Below, piece by piece: positions 48,095 through 58,795 of a stretch of DNA of 64,000 bases. The position numbers and the translations under genes are program-made. The stretch is from Charina bottae. Lineage: Eukaryota; Chordata; Lepidosauria; Squamata; Charinaidae. Below the pieces are notes generated by a model, which was given only the letters and a program-made list of their open reading frames with translations, made no database searches and had not been told where the DNA came from. The stretch covers positions 1,002,001-1,066,000 of the forward strand of contig JALMGJ010000061.1 in the NCBI GenBank assembly GCA_023362775.1. The letters run 5' to 3'. Positions within the stretch are counted from its first letter, which is position 1. Each line of letters starts with the position of its first letter.

Positions 48095-48938
48095 GCCGCG
48101 GCCGCTGACCGGCAGAGCAGGGGGTCGCCAAGTGCCACCTTGAAGTCACAGCCTGGCCTTTCCCTGCAGAAGCCGCAGCTGCTCACAGCTCCCCTCTGAT
48201 TCTTATTTGGACTTTTATGCCCACCAAACGACAGGAACAGGGAGGTGTCCAGGCTGATTCCCCGCCCCCTCGGAGTATCAGAGGCAAAGGTATCGAGTTG
48301 GGGTGAGGTGAGGAATTTGGTGAAAATGGCTTTAAATGCTCCCTCATATTGAGGGATAATGTGGCGAGAACTCACTTTGAGGCTGAACACAGTATGTTTT
48401 ATGGTTGTTTTTTTTCCTGTTCTCCCAATGAAAAGTTTAATGTGAAATGAGTCTTGAGCTAGTTTATACAAATCCCACCACAGGCGCTGAGCTACGTTGG
48501 CCTCGGGCAGCTTTCCACTGCCTCTGTATGTGCATAAACCCTGAACATGTGGTGCTGCCTGCCGCCTCATGTATAAAATTATTGCTATAAATAGCAGATG
48601 CGAGAAACTTCACCGTAATGGCCTATTTTAGTATTGGGATGAAAGGGTAGGCATTTATATTGACTTGTTTGCTCAAAGTTGGTCTGTTTTTTTTACATGT
48701 ATAATCTGTACCTATCTTTGTGGATGCGAAAAGCACATGCCAGTTATTTTTAAGCTTTCTTTGACACAGCGCTGGGGAACCCTCTGAACAGCTTCGGTGC
48801 ACCCTTTGATGTTTCTGTTGGCCGGGTACCTGTAATGGCTTATAGCCAGACCCGTTTTGGTTCTTGGTATTTTGGGCTTGCACATTTTTTATTTTGTATA
48901 CAATGTGAAACGTGAGCCTGTGCTCCTCCTTTGGGTTC

Positions 48939-48944
48939 ATTAAA
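48939..48944 (+). terminator. SART3: Candidate SART3 polyadenylation signal ATTAAA
   Basis: ATTAAA about 850 nt after the SART3 stop, followed by GAAGCCGGGCGAGTGTGGCTG. It would end a 3' UTR from 48095 to about 48965. Confidence 0.55.
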
Positions 48945-49157
48945 GTAGTTCTTGGAAGCCGGGCGAGTGTGGCTGCTTATTCGGCCTGCCGTCTCAAGCC
49001 AAGGGCAGCGGGCATCGCCTTTGCGGAAACGGGGAGAAGCTACCAGCGTCTGTCTTTTAACTCTGCTCTTGCATTTTGAGCCTTTTACACCAATTTCTTA
49101 GGGGGACCCTCCCTGATTTGTTGGGCTTCGAATCCAACAATCCCATTTGGTGGATAG

Positions 49158-49214
49158 GGGAATTCTGGGAGTTGAAGTCCACACCTCTTAAAGTTGCCAA
49201 GGTTGAGGAACACT
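49158..49214 (-). mobile_element. hAT-type MITE, right half only
   Basis: GAATTCTGGGAGTTGAAGTC through AAGGTTGAGGAACACTG; left arm missing. Confidence 0.8.
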
Positions 49215-49667
49215 GCCCTAAACAGTTCGTGCAGCTTCCTAAGTACCCCATTTTTGGAACCGTAGGACAGCTCTATTTTTGGGTAACTGGAAGCTGGGGG
49301 GGGGGGGGGACAGCTTGCGTGGCTTTATTTTTAAAAAAAAAACAGCCAAAGCCAGGAAATCTCTTTATTGCAACCAACCAAATATGCACAGACTTTGCAA
49401 AACTTTTGCACGAAAGCACTTCGTCAGGTGCTGCTCATATTTCAAACACTGCACTGTGGTTGTACCTGCCAGTCTCCCCTTAAAAATAGGACTAAGGGGC
49501 AGCCACCCTCTCTCTCAAGTCTGGACTGACCTGAGGAGGGAAGATTTGATCATGCCTGTCCACCACATCTGTGTTCTTCCAAGGGGACAACCGAGGTGGC
49601 AAAGTGGTGAGCCAAGAATGTGAGCAGGACGGGGATTCATTCAGTGGCACAGATTGTGTGTGTGGAT

Positions 49668-49795
49668 CAGTGTTTCTCAACCTTAGCCATTTTAAGATGG
49701 GTGGACTTCAACTCCCAGAATTCAGCATGGCTGGCTGGGGAATTCTGGGAGTTGAAGTCCACCCATCTTAAAGCTGCCAAGGTTGAGAAACACTG
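49668..49795. mobile_element. Palindromic hAT-type MITE, complete copy
   Basis: CAGTGTTTCTCAACCTTAGCC to AAGGTTGAGAAACACTG with complementary arms. Flanks GTGTGGAT and GTGTGCAT match in 7 of 8 bases. Confidence 0.92.
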
Positions 49796-50803
49796 GTGTG
49801 CATGCTCAGTTTGTAGCTAACAAAGGTGCACACATCTCACCCTTTTCTCCTTTGAGATCTGGGGCAACGTTTACACATTCCAAGCAGAATAAAAATAAAG
49901 TGCTATCAAAGAAGGCTTTTAAGAAACCCTTCAACTTTTACTTTTTGATCCTTTATAGGGTGTTGGTTTTTTTGCGCAGACAATACCACACCAGAGCCAC
50001 AGAGCAAACATGGCTTATACGGTGGTACAGTTCTTCAACTTCCAAACAGTAGACCTTGCTGTGGTATCGTACATTGTTCGGTTTCCCATGGTTTTGTTTG
50101 TTTCTAAGTAGCAGTCCAAAGCCCCTGGAGCCCCCAGACTTGGCTTTAGGCCCCGGCCCAAACGGAGACATCTTTTTGGAGTGGTTCTGCTGGGAGGGCG
50201 ACAGGGCAAGAGCTAAGGCACAGTTCAATACAAATACAATACAAGTTAGGTCCCCGCCAAGGCACTGGCACGCAGGAAGCCGGCTTGGTTTTACATTTGA
50301 AACTTACACAAATGGGGGGGGGGAATTTAAATTGCAGCTTTGTGGGATTCACACAAGCTTCCTTCCCCCTTTCCTGAAGGGGTGGGGTTTGGGCCTCCCC
50401 ACGTGTTAGCAAACTCAACTCTACCAGAACGGCACCAGTTTGCTAAGCACACCAATGGACTCCTCAGCCGGACATCACTAGGTAAAAGTAACAGCCACGT
50501 TTTCCATATCTGACCATCTTTGGCTGGGAAGGTCACCATGGGCAGGATTTTTCCAGCTAAAATAGTCCTGCTTGACTACAACCGGTTAACGCTTGCAAGA
50601 AAAGCAGTCCTATGGCGTCAGGCTGGCCTGCTCCCTTTTGTAATAAAATTAGACAAGTTGCATTGGGCCTATTATGGGATAATAAATATTAAGAGGTCAC
50701 TGCATTAAAAGATTTAACTTAAGACATAATTAGAGAAGTGAAATGCTTTCCAGAAAGTGCTTTTCCAGCTCTTCTCCCCAGGGGTGTCGTTCGCTACCGA
50801 TGT

Positions 50804-53466
50804 TCAGCCCCGGGTTTTGAGCGAGACGGTCTGTCTGCAGTCTGTGGTGGTGCCGCCGCCTCCACGGGCTTCGGGAAGGCCCACGGGATGCTCTGTGGTG
50901 GCAAAGAGCAGCATGTCGAGGGTCGTCTCGGTACATTTGGCAATCAGGCGGATGAACGGCCGGACGTCCCCTCCGTTGGCCACCTCCAAGGCGTGGTAGT
51001 ACTCTGCCCGCTGCTCCTTCCGGATGGTGATCGGGGGGTAGCCGGCCTGCATGAGGATGAGGTTCATGAAGAGCCGGGACGTCCTCCCATTGCCATCTAC
51101 AAACGGGTGGATGTACACCAGCTTGTAATGGGCCAGAGCAGCAAACTCCACTGGGTGCAGGCCCATGGCGTCCTCGGAGTTGATCCACTGCACAAACTCC
51201 AGCATCTGCTTTTCCACATCGAGAGGGTGGGGCGGGATGTGGTGTCCGACAAACACCTGGGTAGTCCTGAATCTCCCCGCTTCCATGGGGTCCACGTAGC
51301 CAAGCACTCTCCTGTGGATTTCTAACACGTCAGCAAGGGTGACGGACCCTATCCTAGATAAAAGGGTGGCGTTGACGTATTTCATCGCTGCGTGCATGCC
51401 GATGACCTCATTCTGCTCTTCCAGACTTTTTCCGGGAACAGCGTATCGGGTCTCGATGATGTGCCGTATCTCCGCCAGCGTCAGGGTGTTCCCCTCAATG
51501 GCCACAGTGTGGTAAATGTGGTGATAGTAGGACTCCTCCATCACCCGCCGCAAGGCAGAGCTGCCTTTGGGGATGGACAGGACCTTCTGGACCTTGCTGT
51601 CGATGATGCTGAAGTACCTCTGGTCAATTTCTTCCACAAGGGGAAGCGTCCGGTCGCGGCTGACCAGAGCCTTCTCGTTGTGCGGGGAGATGGCCAAGGC
51701 TTTGGAGTACAGATAGTCCGCCTGAATGATGTCTTTCTCCTCTTCGGAGAAGAGGCCAAACTCCGTCAAGGCATCGACGTAGTCGGGGTCCATCGTGAGC
51801 GCGTGCAGGAAGAGCTTGTGCGCTTTCTCCCGCTTCCCTTGCCTTTTCATCTCCAAAGCCTGGTGCAGTGCTGCCTTGGCTTCTAACCGGACCTCTGAAA
51901 GGAAGCAGTCACCATTAGAACCCTTCAATAACTCTGCACTTTGCAGAGACACCAGGGGGTAAGCCGTCTGTGCCCTCAGCTGATCGACAAGACAACCCAA
52001 GCTAGCTAGTGGTAACCTCAGCCTGATACTGAATGCCATGCTGTTTTAGGCAGCTTTGGTTATTTCATGCTTTGTGCTGAAGAGCCAATGGTAGAATCCA
52101 TGTGCTATTTCCAGCTTCCTCTCTGTGAACATTCACAAATCAAAAGTTAAGGTAAGTTTGGAACTTTTTCTGGATAACCAGTGATGGAAGCCCATCTAGA
52201 AAGACAATCAGCAATGCAAGAAAACTTTGTAAACTCTCTAAATACTGTATATAAAAACTGGATTCTTAAAGAGGAAACACAAAAAGCTCTTCTGTAAAAC
52301 TCAGGCAGAGGATGAGAGAAGAGAGTCTTCTCTGCAATACTCTTCAACACAGGCGTTCAAGGAAATGAGCTGGGTAAGAAATTCAGGATCAACTAAAGGA
52401 AATGGTACTTCCCAAAATGCAGCCTAAACACACGGAAGTCTTACTTGCAAGAAATAGAGGTGGCCTCTGGTTAGACTCAACTTTCCCAACAGGGTGCCCT
52501 CTGCAGGTATTTAGAGGTAGCTCCTAAAATTCCCAGCCAGAATTCTGGGAACTGAAGTCCCAACAGTCAGCAGAGTGATAACAGGACAGGGGTTTGGTGA
52601 TATTGTTTGTTTATAACCTATACCCTATAACCACACAAGTAACACCAGAAACAAAGCATGTTAAAGGAAGCTCCAGACGTCAGAAACCATATATACAGGT
52701 AGTCCTTGACCTATGACCACAATTGGGACTAGAACCTCTGTTGCTAAGCAAAGTGAGTCATGCCCGATTTTAAGACCTTTTTTGCCACGCTCGTTAAGCA
52801 AATCACTGTGGTCGTTAAGCAAATCCAGCTTCCCTCATTGACTTTGCTTGTCGGAAGCTGGCTGGGAAGGTTGGAAATGGCGATCGCATGACCCTGGAAT
52901 GATACAACTGTCGTAAGTACGAGCCAGTTGCCAAACATCTGAATTTTGATCACGTGACCACAAGGACACTGATGTGGCTGCAAGTCACTTTTCCCAGTGC
53001 TGTCATAACTTCAAACGGTCGCTAAATGAATGGTTGTAAGTCGAGGACTACCTGTAGAAGCATTGTGGCTCACCCCAGGAGTAATACTGAAGGCCACACA
53101 TAGACGTCTTTAGAAAGCAAATAGCGCAAGACTCACGGAGACGTTCCACTCTTACACACCTGGAGAGACTTTGGGCTTCAGCACCAGCAGTTCCAACCCG
53201 CCGGACGTCACACTGAGGTCAGTGGTCTGCCCCATGTAGGTGGCGACGCCAACGTAGCCCAGCCCCAGCTTGCTCTTGAGGAAGGCCCAGCCCTTGAAAA
53301 CGGCCTGACACTGCTCCTCCACCAGCAGCATGGGGAGCAGCACCCCCAGGGAGGCCGCCAGCAGGGCCACCAGCACCGCCGCCCAGCGGACCCGGAGCCA
53401 GAGGGAGACCCACTTCAGCTCCAGCTCCGCCACTGGCACCACGGCTGCCATCGCGATGAGGTTCAT
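50804..53466 (-). CDS. FICD: FIC domain protein adenylyltransferase (HYPE)
   Basis: ER-lumenal type II membrane enzyme that AMPylates and de-AMPylates the chaperone BiP (HSPA5). Two coding exons on the minus strand: 53466-53160 and 51894-50804, joined in phase, 465 aa (human 458). The start is the first ATG after a strong CTTCCCCAG acceptor at about 53517. Order: short cytosolic N-terminus; transmembrane segment about 28-50; two TPR motifs (about 108-175; [20 protein letters not shown] ...); inhibitory helix TVAIEGN (232-238) with Glu236, equal to human Glu234; Fic core HPFVDGNGR (365-373) with catalytic His365, equal to human His363; sequon at Asn277. All regulatory and catalytic residues are kept, so the dual-activity enzyme is expected. 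The membrane-TPR linker and C-terminal dozen residues differ from human. Tail to tail with SART3. An ER-stress element lies upstream. Confidence 0.97.
52520..52566. mobile_element. Decayed palindromic MITE fragment
   Basis: AATTCCCAGCCAGAATTCTGGGAACTGAAGTCC: the core of the hAT-type palindrome only. Confidence 0.45.
52696..53054. mobile_element. TA-type (Tc1/mariner-like) MITE, full copy
   Basis: CAGGTAGTCC...GGACTACCTG ends flanked by TA (52694-52695 and 53055-53056); same family as 36370-36757. It lies in the FICD intron, about 100 bp from the end of the first coding exon. Confidence 0.88.
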
Positions 53467-53516
53467 CGGGGCCCCGGGCAAAGCGGGGGTCGCATCGTCC
53501 TTCTCGACGGCCTCAC

Positions 53517-54100
53517 CTGGGGAAGGAAGTAAGGAAGGGAGCGGGATTAGCGCGGCGGCCGCACCGGAGTCTCAAGCGACTCTCCTCGCCCGCTTCGCAG
53601 GACCCATCAGACCCGGGTCTGGCTGGAGGAGCCACCGTCGTCCATGGGGGGGCTGTGAACAGAGGAGGAAGAGCCCCCAGCCCTGACCCCCGCCCTCCCC
53701 CCTCCCCCCATTTCCTAGGACGCCCCTGCCCCCATCTGCCCCTCCCCCCTCCTTGGTTCTTCCCATCAGACCCCTCCCCAGATCTACACCTCCAGATTCC
53801 AGAGCCCCTCCTTCCTTTTGCCCCCCCCCCCGCAACCTATCCCCCCTCCTTTAAAAGACCTCTCCCCTTTCCCTCCCCACAATTAGCCCCTTTCCCGCCT
53901 TACCCAGAGCGGGCTCGCCCTACCCCTCACGCTCCACCATCACCCATCAGAGTCTCTCTTCCGGCTCCGCCCCTCAACACGCCTTTCCTTATTTCCCTGC
54001 CCTCCTGTTGGCCGCCACAGAGTCATCTTCCTTCGCCCCGCCTCCACCGACGGCCCCCTCTTCTCCTTCCATTGGCTCCTCTGGCCTGTCGCTCTCCCCT
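53517..54100 (-). other. FICD: Candidate non-coding first exon and first intron of FICD
   Basis: A good minus-strand donor (CTGG|GTAAGG, exon end about 53904) precedes the acceptor at about 53517, so a 5' UTR exon of roughly 53904-54100 is possible. Inferred only from splice motifs. Confidence 0.35.
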
Positions 54101-54168
54101 TGGCTCCCGCCTCCTTTCAGGGTGGGGGAGGGAGGAGGCGACTACGCAAGGCCCGAGATGCTTGTGTT

Positions 54169-54187
54169 CGTGGAGGGTCGCGATTGG
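54169..54187 (-). promoter_or_regulatory. FICD: ER-stress response element (ERSE-I) upstream of FICD
   Basis: On the minus strand the sequence reads CCAAT, nine bases, CCACG: the exact ERSE-I consensus bound by NF-Y and ATF6/XBP1, in the same orientation as FICD and about 0.7 kb upstream of its ATG. Plus-strand CCAAT near 54224 and minus-strand CCAAT at 54071-54075 lie close by. Confidence 0.75.
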
Positions 54188-54399
54188 TCTATTTCCACGT
54201 CCATCGGAAAGGCCGACTTTGGGCCAATGGGGAGGCGGCAGAGGCGGGCCGCATGGATTAAAAAAAAACTAGGTGGGACTCGCTTTGCGAGCACAAAATT
54301 GGCCCTCTTTTCTCTGGGTGGGGGCAGAGAAAGGGCGCGCGGCGGCCCGAAAGATCCCCTTCGGCTGCCTTGTCTGCTGAGCACCACTCCCTCTGAATA

Positions 54400-54550
54400 G
54401 GAGAGCTTCCGGTGCGCAAAGCCGGCGCGGCCATCTTTGTTTTGGGCAAAGAGGCGAAGCGCCTTGTCGCACCCGGAAGCCTGAAGATTTGTGACGTCAT
54501 TTTCCCGAGCTTCGCAGCGCCAGTCCGAGGCTTGTGGCACGTCGAAGCCT
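54400..54550. promoter_or_regulatory. Second GC-rich promoter-like cluster (ETS, YY1, CRE)
   Basis: Within 150 bp: CTTCCGG (about 54407), AAGATGGCCGC on the minus strand (54427-54437, YY1-type), ACCCGGAAG (about 54470) and a palindromic CRE TGACGTCA (54492-54499). It resembles a housekeeping promoter; it could be a distal FICD start or a divergent non-coding start. Confidence 0.45.
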
Positions 54551-54559
54551 TAGAAATAC

Positions 54560-56724
54560 GCGCTTCCTTTTTAGGGACGAGGTTTAATGTTTAAACGAAC
54601 ATCTTTATGGCCTTCCATTTATTTTTTTAAAATATTCATGATATCCATAAGAAGAGCCCTTGGCAGTATTGATGGGTCATCGTAAAATGAAACCACTGCA
54701 GTAATTAATACATATTAATACATAATTTTATATATAATTCTATATATATATAGAGAGAGAAATCATGTGAAATATCTTATGTGGTTGCTAGGAGTCAAAA
54801 ACGACTTGATGGCACATAATGTATATTTAAAAAGCTAAGGAAGCAATTAAAAAAATAAAAGAATTACAGAATCTGGGCAGGGAAAGTAAAAATACTGCTT
54901 GGAAATACAAAGGACAAGATGATGACTGAAAAGTAAATCTTAGGGATTCCCATAATTGCTAGTTGGTAAAGTTTTCCTCTAAATCTAAGGATTAAGGAGA
55001 GCAAAATGGCGCGGCAGGAGGGGAGTTTTTGGGCTGAACAGCTGGGTAGAATTCCCTGCCAAGAGAGGGCAGCAGAGATTTAAATTCTGTGAGCCGGTTC
55101 CTAAAACCCTCTTTTGACTTCGCCGGTTACGGATTTTGACATTGCCGTAACAGTGAAAAATGGTTTGCAGAGACAAGACGGCTTCCTCTACGTGGCCACA
55201 GCCAGAACGGACCTTCGGAGTCGGCTGGCCCGACTGTTTTCGCTCGGGGGGAATTAAAAATAATGAGGTTTTATTGACAGGTGGATTAATTGCGGCAACT
55301 GAAATCCAGGACAGCTAAAGGGAGCCTTCACAGGCAGAGGCGTTCTACTCTGTCTCCCAAATGTCAGGGATGAGAGAGAAGGCCCATTATTTTCATTTTG
55401 TAAGGGATTCCCAATTACAGGGGTGTAATAAGATGGCTGCAAAAATCGACCCATGTCTTTGGATTTGCCATGGCTTTGCTAAATGAATTTAGCACGCAAG
55501 ACAAAACTCTGCTACAGTTTTATCTTGCAAAAGGTGATGGACCAAGGCAATATGTAGAGTATTATTGCACACAACGATCCCGCTTGCCCAACTATCCCCC
55601 AAATTTGATTCTTTTGGGTAATAGCTGTGCTGGCCAGGATGATGGAAACTCCGGCTTGTATGGAGGCCACCACGTTGGGAAGGCTGATGTAGAGATTCGT
55701 GAATTGAGTATGACAAAGGCTTGGTCGGGGATAAATCAGTTTCCTTTGCTTCTAGATAGAACACGGTTTTCCAAGCAAGAGTCACTTTGGATGTGAGGAA
55801 ACACAGGTGGTAGGGGAATCTGCATTTCCTGGATGTGCAGAATTTTTAGTGAAGACATGCCCACCCCCTTTAAGGGCCATCAAGACACGTTGTCCCAGTT
55901 GAGAAGGCGTTGATGAGATTCCTCCTTCATCTTAAATGTTGGACTGTATGTGGAACTGCAGGACCTGTGGTCCAGTGACTTTGTGCCTACCAGAATGAAA
56001 CACCCACAAATGCCTGGCTCTAGCTGGGAAAGGCAGCCAAACCTTTGACCCCACAGTTGCCCGGTGCAGAAAGTGTCCTTAGGGTCACCTTGGGAGACTT
56101 GCACTGCCAGACTCTTGAGTTACAGTTTGTAAAGCACTAGAAACGTTCTGCACCAACAGACCGCAGCCCTCTTCCTTGACCTGGCTATCCATCAGAAAGC
56201 AGGAAAAAATATTCCTGTAAGATTCAGGCTTAGTCCTGAAAATCTGGTGCTCAGCAAAATGGGGGGAGGGGGCACATTACAAACTTTTGAATTGCTTGAT
56301 TTAACATGGATTAATGAAATGTCCACGGGCAAGACACCCTGGTTCCAGAGAAGAAAACTCAAGCCAGCCGAAGAGCGGTCGGAAGGCATTTCAGCACCTT
56401 GGACAGGGATGGCGGCCAACAAAACCTGGTCGCTGGCAAATTGCCTTTGCTGTGGGGAGTGTTGGCTTTTCATCTTCCCAATCCTCCGGGATATAACGGA
56501 AGCTTGATGGAAGGATCAGGCAGCTTCTTTCTGGAGGTTTGTAGAACTTCAGGCCATGGTAAATTATCTTTTTGCTGCGGTCGCCATTGGTTATAAAGAA
56601 AACGTGGTGGTCCTCTTCGCCCCTCCCAACTCTGCTCTCGGCCATGAAGCAAATGTGTCTTCTCAGAAGTACAGGCACTCTGTTTTTTTCCTATTATGCT
56701 TTAGAAAAGGAAAACTCAGAACAT
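54560..56724. other. Intergenic, no gene seen
   Basis: AT-rich, with an RTE-like tail at 54770-54825. No exon recognised. Confidence 0.6.
54770..54825 (+). mobile_element. RTE-like LINE/SINE 3' tail
   Basis: GTTGCTAGGAGTCAAAAACGACTTGATGGCAC resembles the conserved GAGTCGGAAACGACTTGACGGCAC tail of RTE-type elements. Short remnant. Confidence 0.4.
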
Positions 56725-57112
56725 GTCTATGAAGGTTCTCAGTCATCCAGGTGGAATTGTCTGTAGCTTGAATCATGTCAACTGGATTTCTATTTTCTCA
56801 GTGGAAACGTTTCGCTCCTTATCCAAGGAGCTTCTTCAGTCTGAGCAAAGTTGGTAAGGGAATCCTAAATATGTTTCTAGGTAGCTGTGTGACCTTACAC
56901 CTGGGGCTAGGTCATGGTTATATTGAGATAACATCTTAAAATAACATCTCAATATAACCATGACCTAGCCCCAGGTGTAAGGTCACACAGCTACCTAGAA
57001 ACATATTTAGGATCCCCTTACCAACTTTGCTCAGACTGAAGAAGCTCCTTGGATAAGGAGCGAAACATTTCCACTGAGAAAATAGAAATCCAGTTGACAT
57101 GATTCAAGCTAC
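56725..57112. mobile_element. Fold-back insertion resembling Penelope-like element ends
   Basis: Arms 56762-56929 and 56946-57113 (168 bp each) are near-identical inverted copies around a 16-bp centre. A perfect 14-bp direct repeat AAAACTCAGAACAT (56711-56724 and 57113-57126) flanks the element as a target duplication. Each arm has CTGAAGA, the hairpin GCTCCTTGGATAAGGAGC and GAAAC(G/A)TTTC. No coding sequence. Confidence 0.8.
57036..57066 (+). ncRNA. Hammerhead-ribozyme-like core (plus-strand copy)
   Basis: CTGAAGA at 57036-57042, a perfect 7-bp hairpin GCTCCTT/AAGGAGC, then GAAAC at 57062-57066. Flanking CTCAG and CTGAG could close stem I. The inverted copy is at 56809-56839 on the minus strand and keeps GAAACGTTTC. 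One base (A) is extra between the CTGAAGA box and stem II compared with the hammerhead consensus. Confidence 0.4.
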
Positions 57113-57792
57113 AAAACTCAGAACATAATTTACTTTTGTTTTACCCACTGAGGCTTTCGTCTTTGAACTGACTCCCCAATTTTTCCTTCTGTCTTCAAAT
57201 ATATATTTTTACAGACAAATACTGAGAACACTTGATCAACAATAGACGTTTCATTTTTTTATGCACAATCACACTGAATCTGACTGCCATCTTTCTCTTC
57301 CTACCCATGTACATAGTTGGTGGGGTTCCATGAAACTATTAAATGGCGAACTCCTTCCTAGCTTTTATTCAGCAACGAATGTCAAAGTGTCTGAGAAGCA
57401 ATAATGTTAGAACACCTAAAATGGACTTTAGAGATGGAATATTTCAGAAATCTCTTCTACTATTCTACAAAAATAAGAAAAAAACTGGTTGGTTCTCCTT
57501 AGTAAAATTAAGCATTATTCTTCTCAATAGCAAACAGTGCCAGCAAGTCACATAGAGGGTTGCTGAGAAACAGGACAGAGATAGCAGCCTGAGAATTTCA
57601 AAAATGTGTGCATGCGTACATACAAAACACACCGGATTTTAGAGGAGAGATAAATCTAATTCCTCTTGACCAATGAAGTTTGAGTTTGTTCAACCAATGG
57701 AATGTGAGGTGGTTTGGCTGAGACTAATTAGTCAAAATACATCCCGGGGTCTTTATGTATTAACCAGTATAATATCTGAATCCAGGTTGCTG

Positions 57793-58795
57793 GATTCAAC
57801 CAATTCAACCAATTCGACCAAGTAGCAACGGTAAGAACAGAGCACGGAACAACGGACTGGTTTAAGATTGGGAAAGGAGTACGGCAGGGTTGTATACTCT
57901 CACCCTACCTATTCAACCTGTACGCAGAACACATCATGCGACATGCTGGGCTTGAGGAATCCAAGGCTGGAGTTAAAATCGCTGGAAGAAACATTAACAA
58001 TCTCAGATATGCAGATGATACCACTTTGATGGCTGAAAGCGAGGAGGAGTTGAGGAGCCTTATGATGAAGGTGAAAGAAGAAAGTGCAAAAGCTGGGTTG
58101 CAGTTAAACCTCAAAAAAACCAAGATTATGGCAACGAGCTTGATTGATGACTGGCAAATAGAGGGAGAAAAAGTGGAGGCAGTGACAGACTTTGTATTTC
58201 TAGGCGCAAAGATTACTGCAGACGCTGACTGCAGCCAGGAAATCAGAAGACGTCTACTTCTTGGGAGGAGAGCAATGGCAAATCTTGATAAAATAGTTAA
58301 GAGCAGAGACATCACACTGACAACAAAGGTCCGCATAGTTAAAGCAATGGTATTCCCTGTAGTAACCTATGGCTGCGAGAGCTGGACCATAAGGAAGGCT
58401 GAGCAAAGGAAGATAGATGCTTTTGAACTGTGGTGTTGGAGGAAAATTCTGAGAGTGCCTTGGACTGCAAGAAGATCAAACCAGTCCATACTCCAGGAAA
58501 TCAAGCCAGACTGCTCACTTGAGGGAATGATATTAAAAGCAAAACTGAAGTACTTTGGCCACATAATGAGAAGACAGGATACCCTGGAGAAGAAGCTGAT
58601 GCTAGGGAAAGTGGAAGGCAAAAGGAAGAGGGGCCGACCAAGGGCAAGATGGATGGATGGTATTCTGGAGGTGACGGACTCAACCATTGGGGAGCTGAGG
58701 ATGGTGACGGCCGACAGAGGGCTCTGGCGTGGACTGGTCCATGAAGTCACGAAGAGTCGGAAACGACTGAACGAATAAACAACAACCAGGTTGCT
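57793..58795 (+). mobile_element. BovB (RTE) LINE, 5'-truncated, with reverse transcriptase 3' part
   Basis: An open frame ending at 58778 encodes about 315 residues of an RTE-type reverse transcriptase: GVRQGCILSP, NLRYADDTTLMAES (YADD catalytic box at 58008-58019), FLGAKITADADCS, RRLLLGR, then the typical YGCESWT, FELWCWRKILRVPWT and YFGHIMRR blocks. No stop or frameshift interrupts it. The 3' tail GAGTCGGAAACGACTGAACGAATAAACAACAAC is the BovB end. An 11-bp direct repeat CCAGGTTGCTG (57782-57792 and 58796-58806) flanks the insertion. The 5' part of the element (endonuclease, start) is missing, so it is dead on its own. Confidence 0.93.

Larger units (their letters stand above)
48966..50803. 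other. SART3-FICD convergent intergenic / FICD 3' UTR
   Basis: The part next to 50804 should be the FICD 3' UTR on the minus strand; its end is not clear. Contains MITEs at 49158-49214 and 49668-49795, a poly-G run at 49296-49309 and a weak repeat at 49360-49430 with CACGAAAGCACTTCGTCAGGTG. No other exon seen. Confidence 0.55.

Noticed and set aside
49364..49369. AATAAA (minus strand) as FICD polyadenylation signal
   Set aside because: It lies inside a repeat-like segment (CTCTTTATTG...CACTTCGTCAGG) and 1.4 kb beyond the stop; too weak to call.
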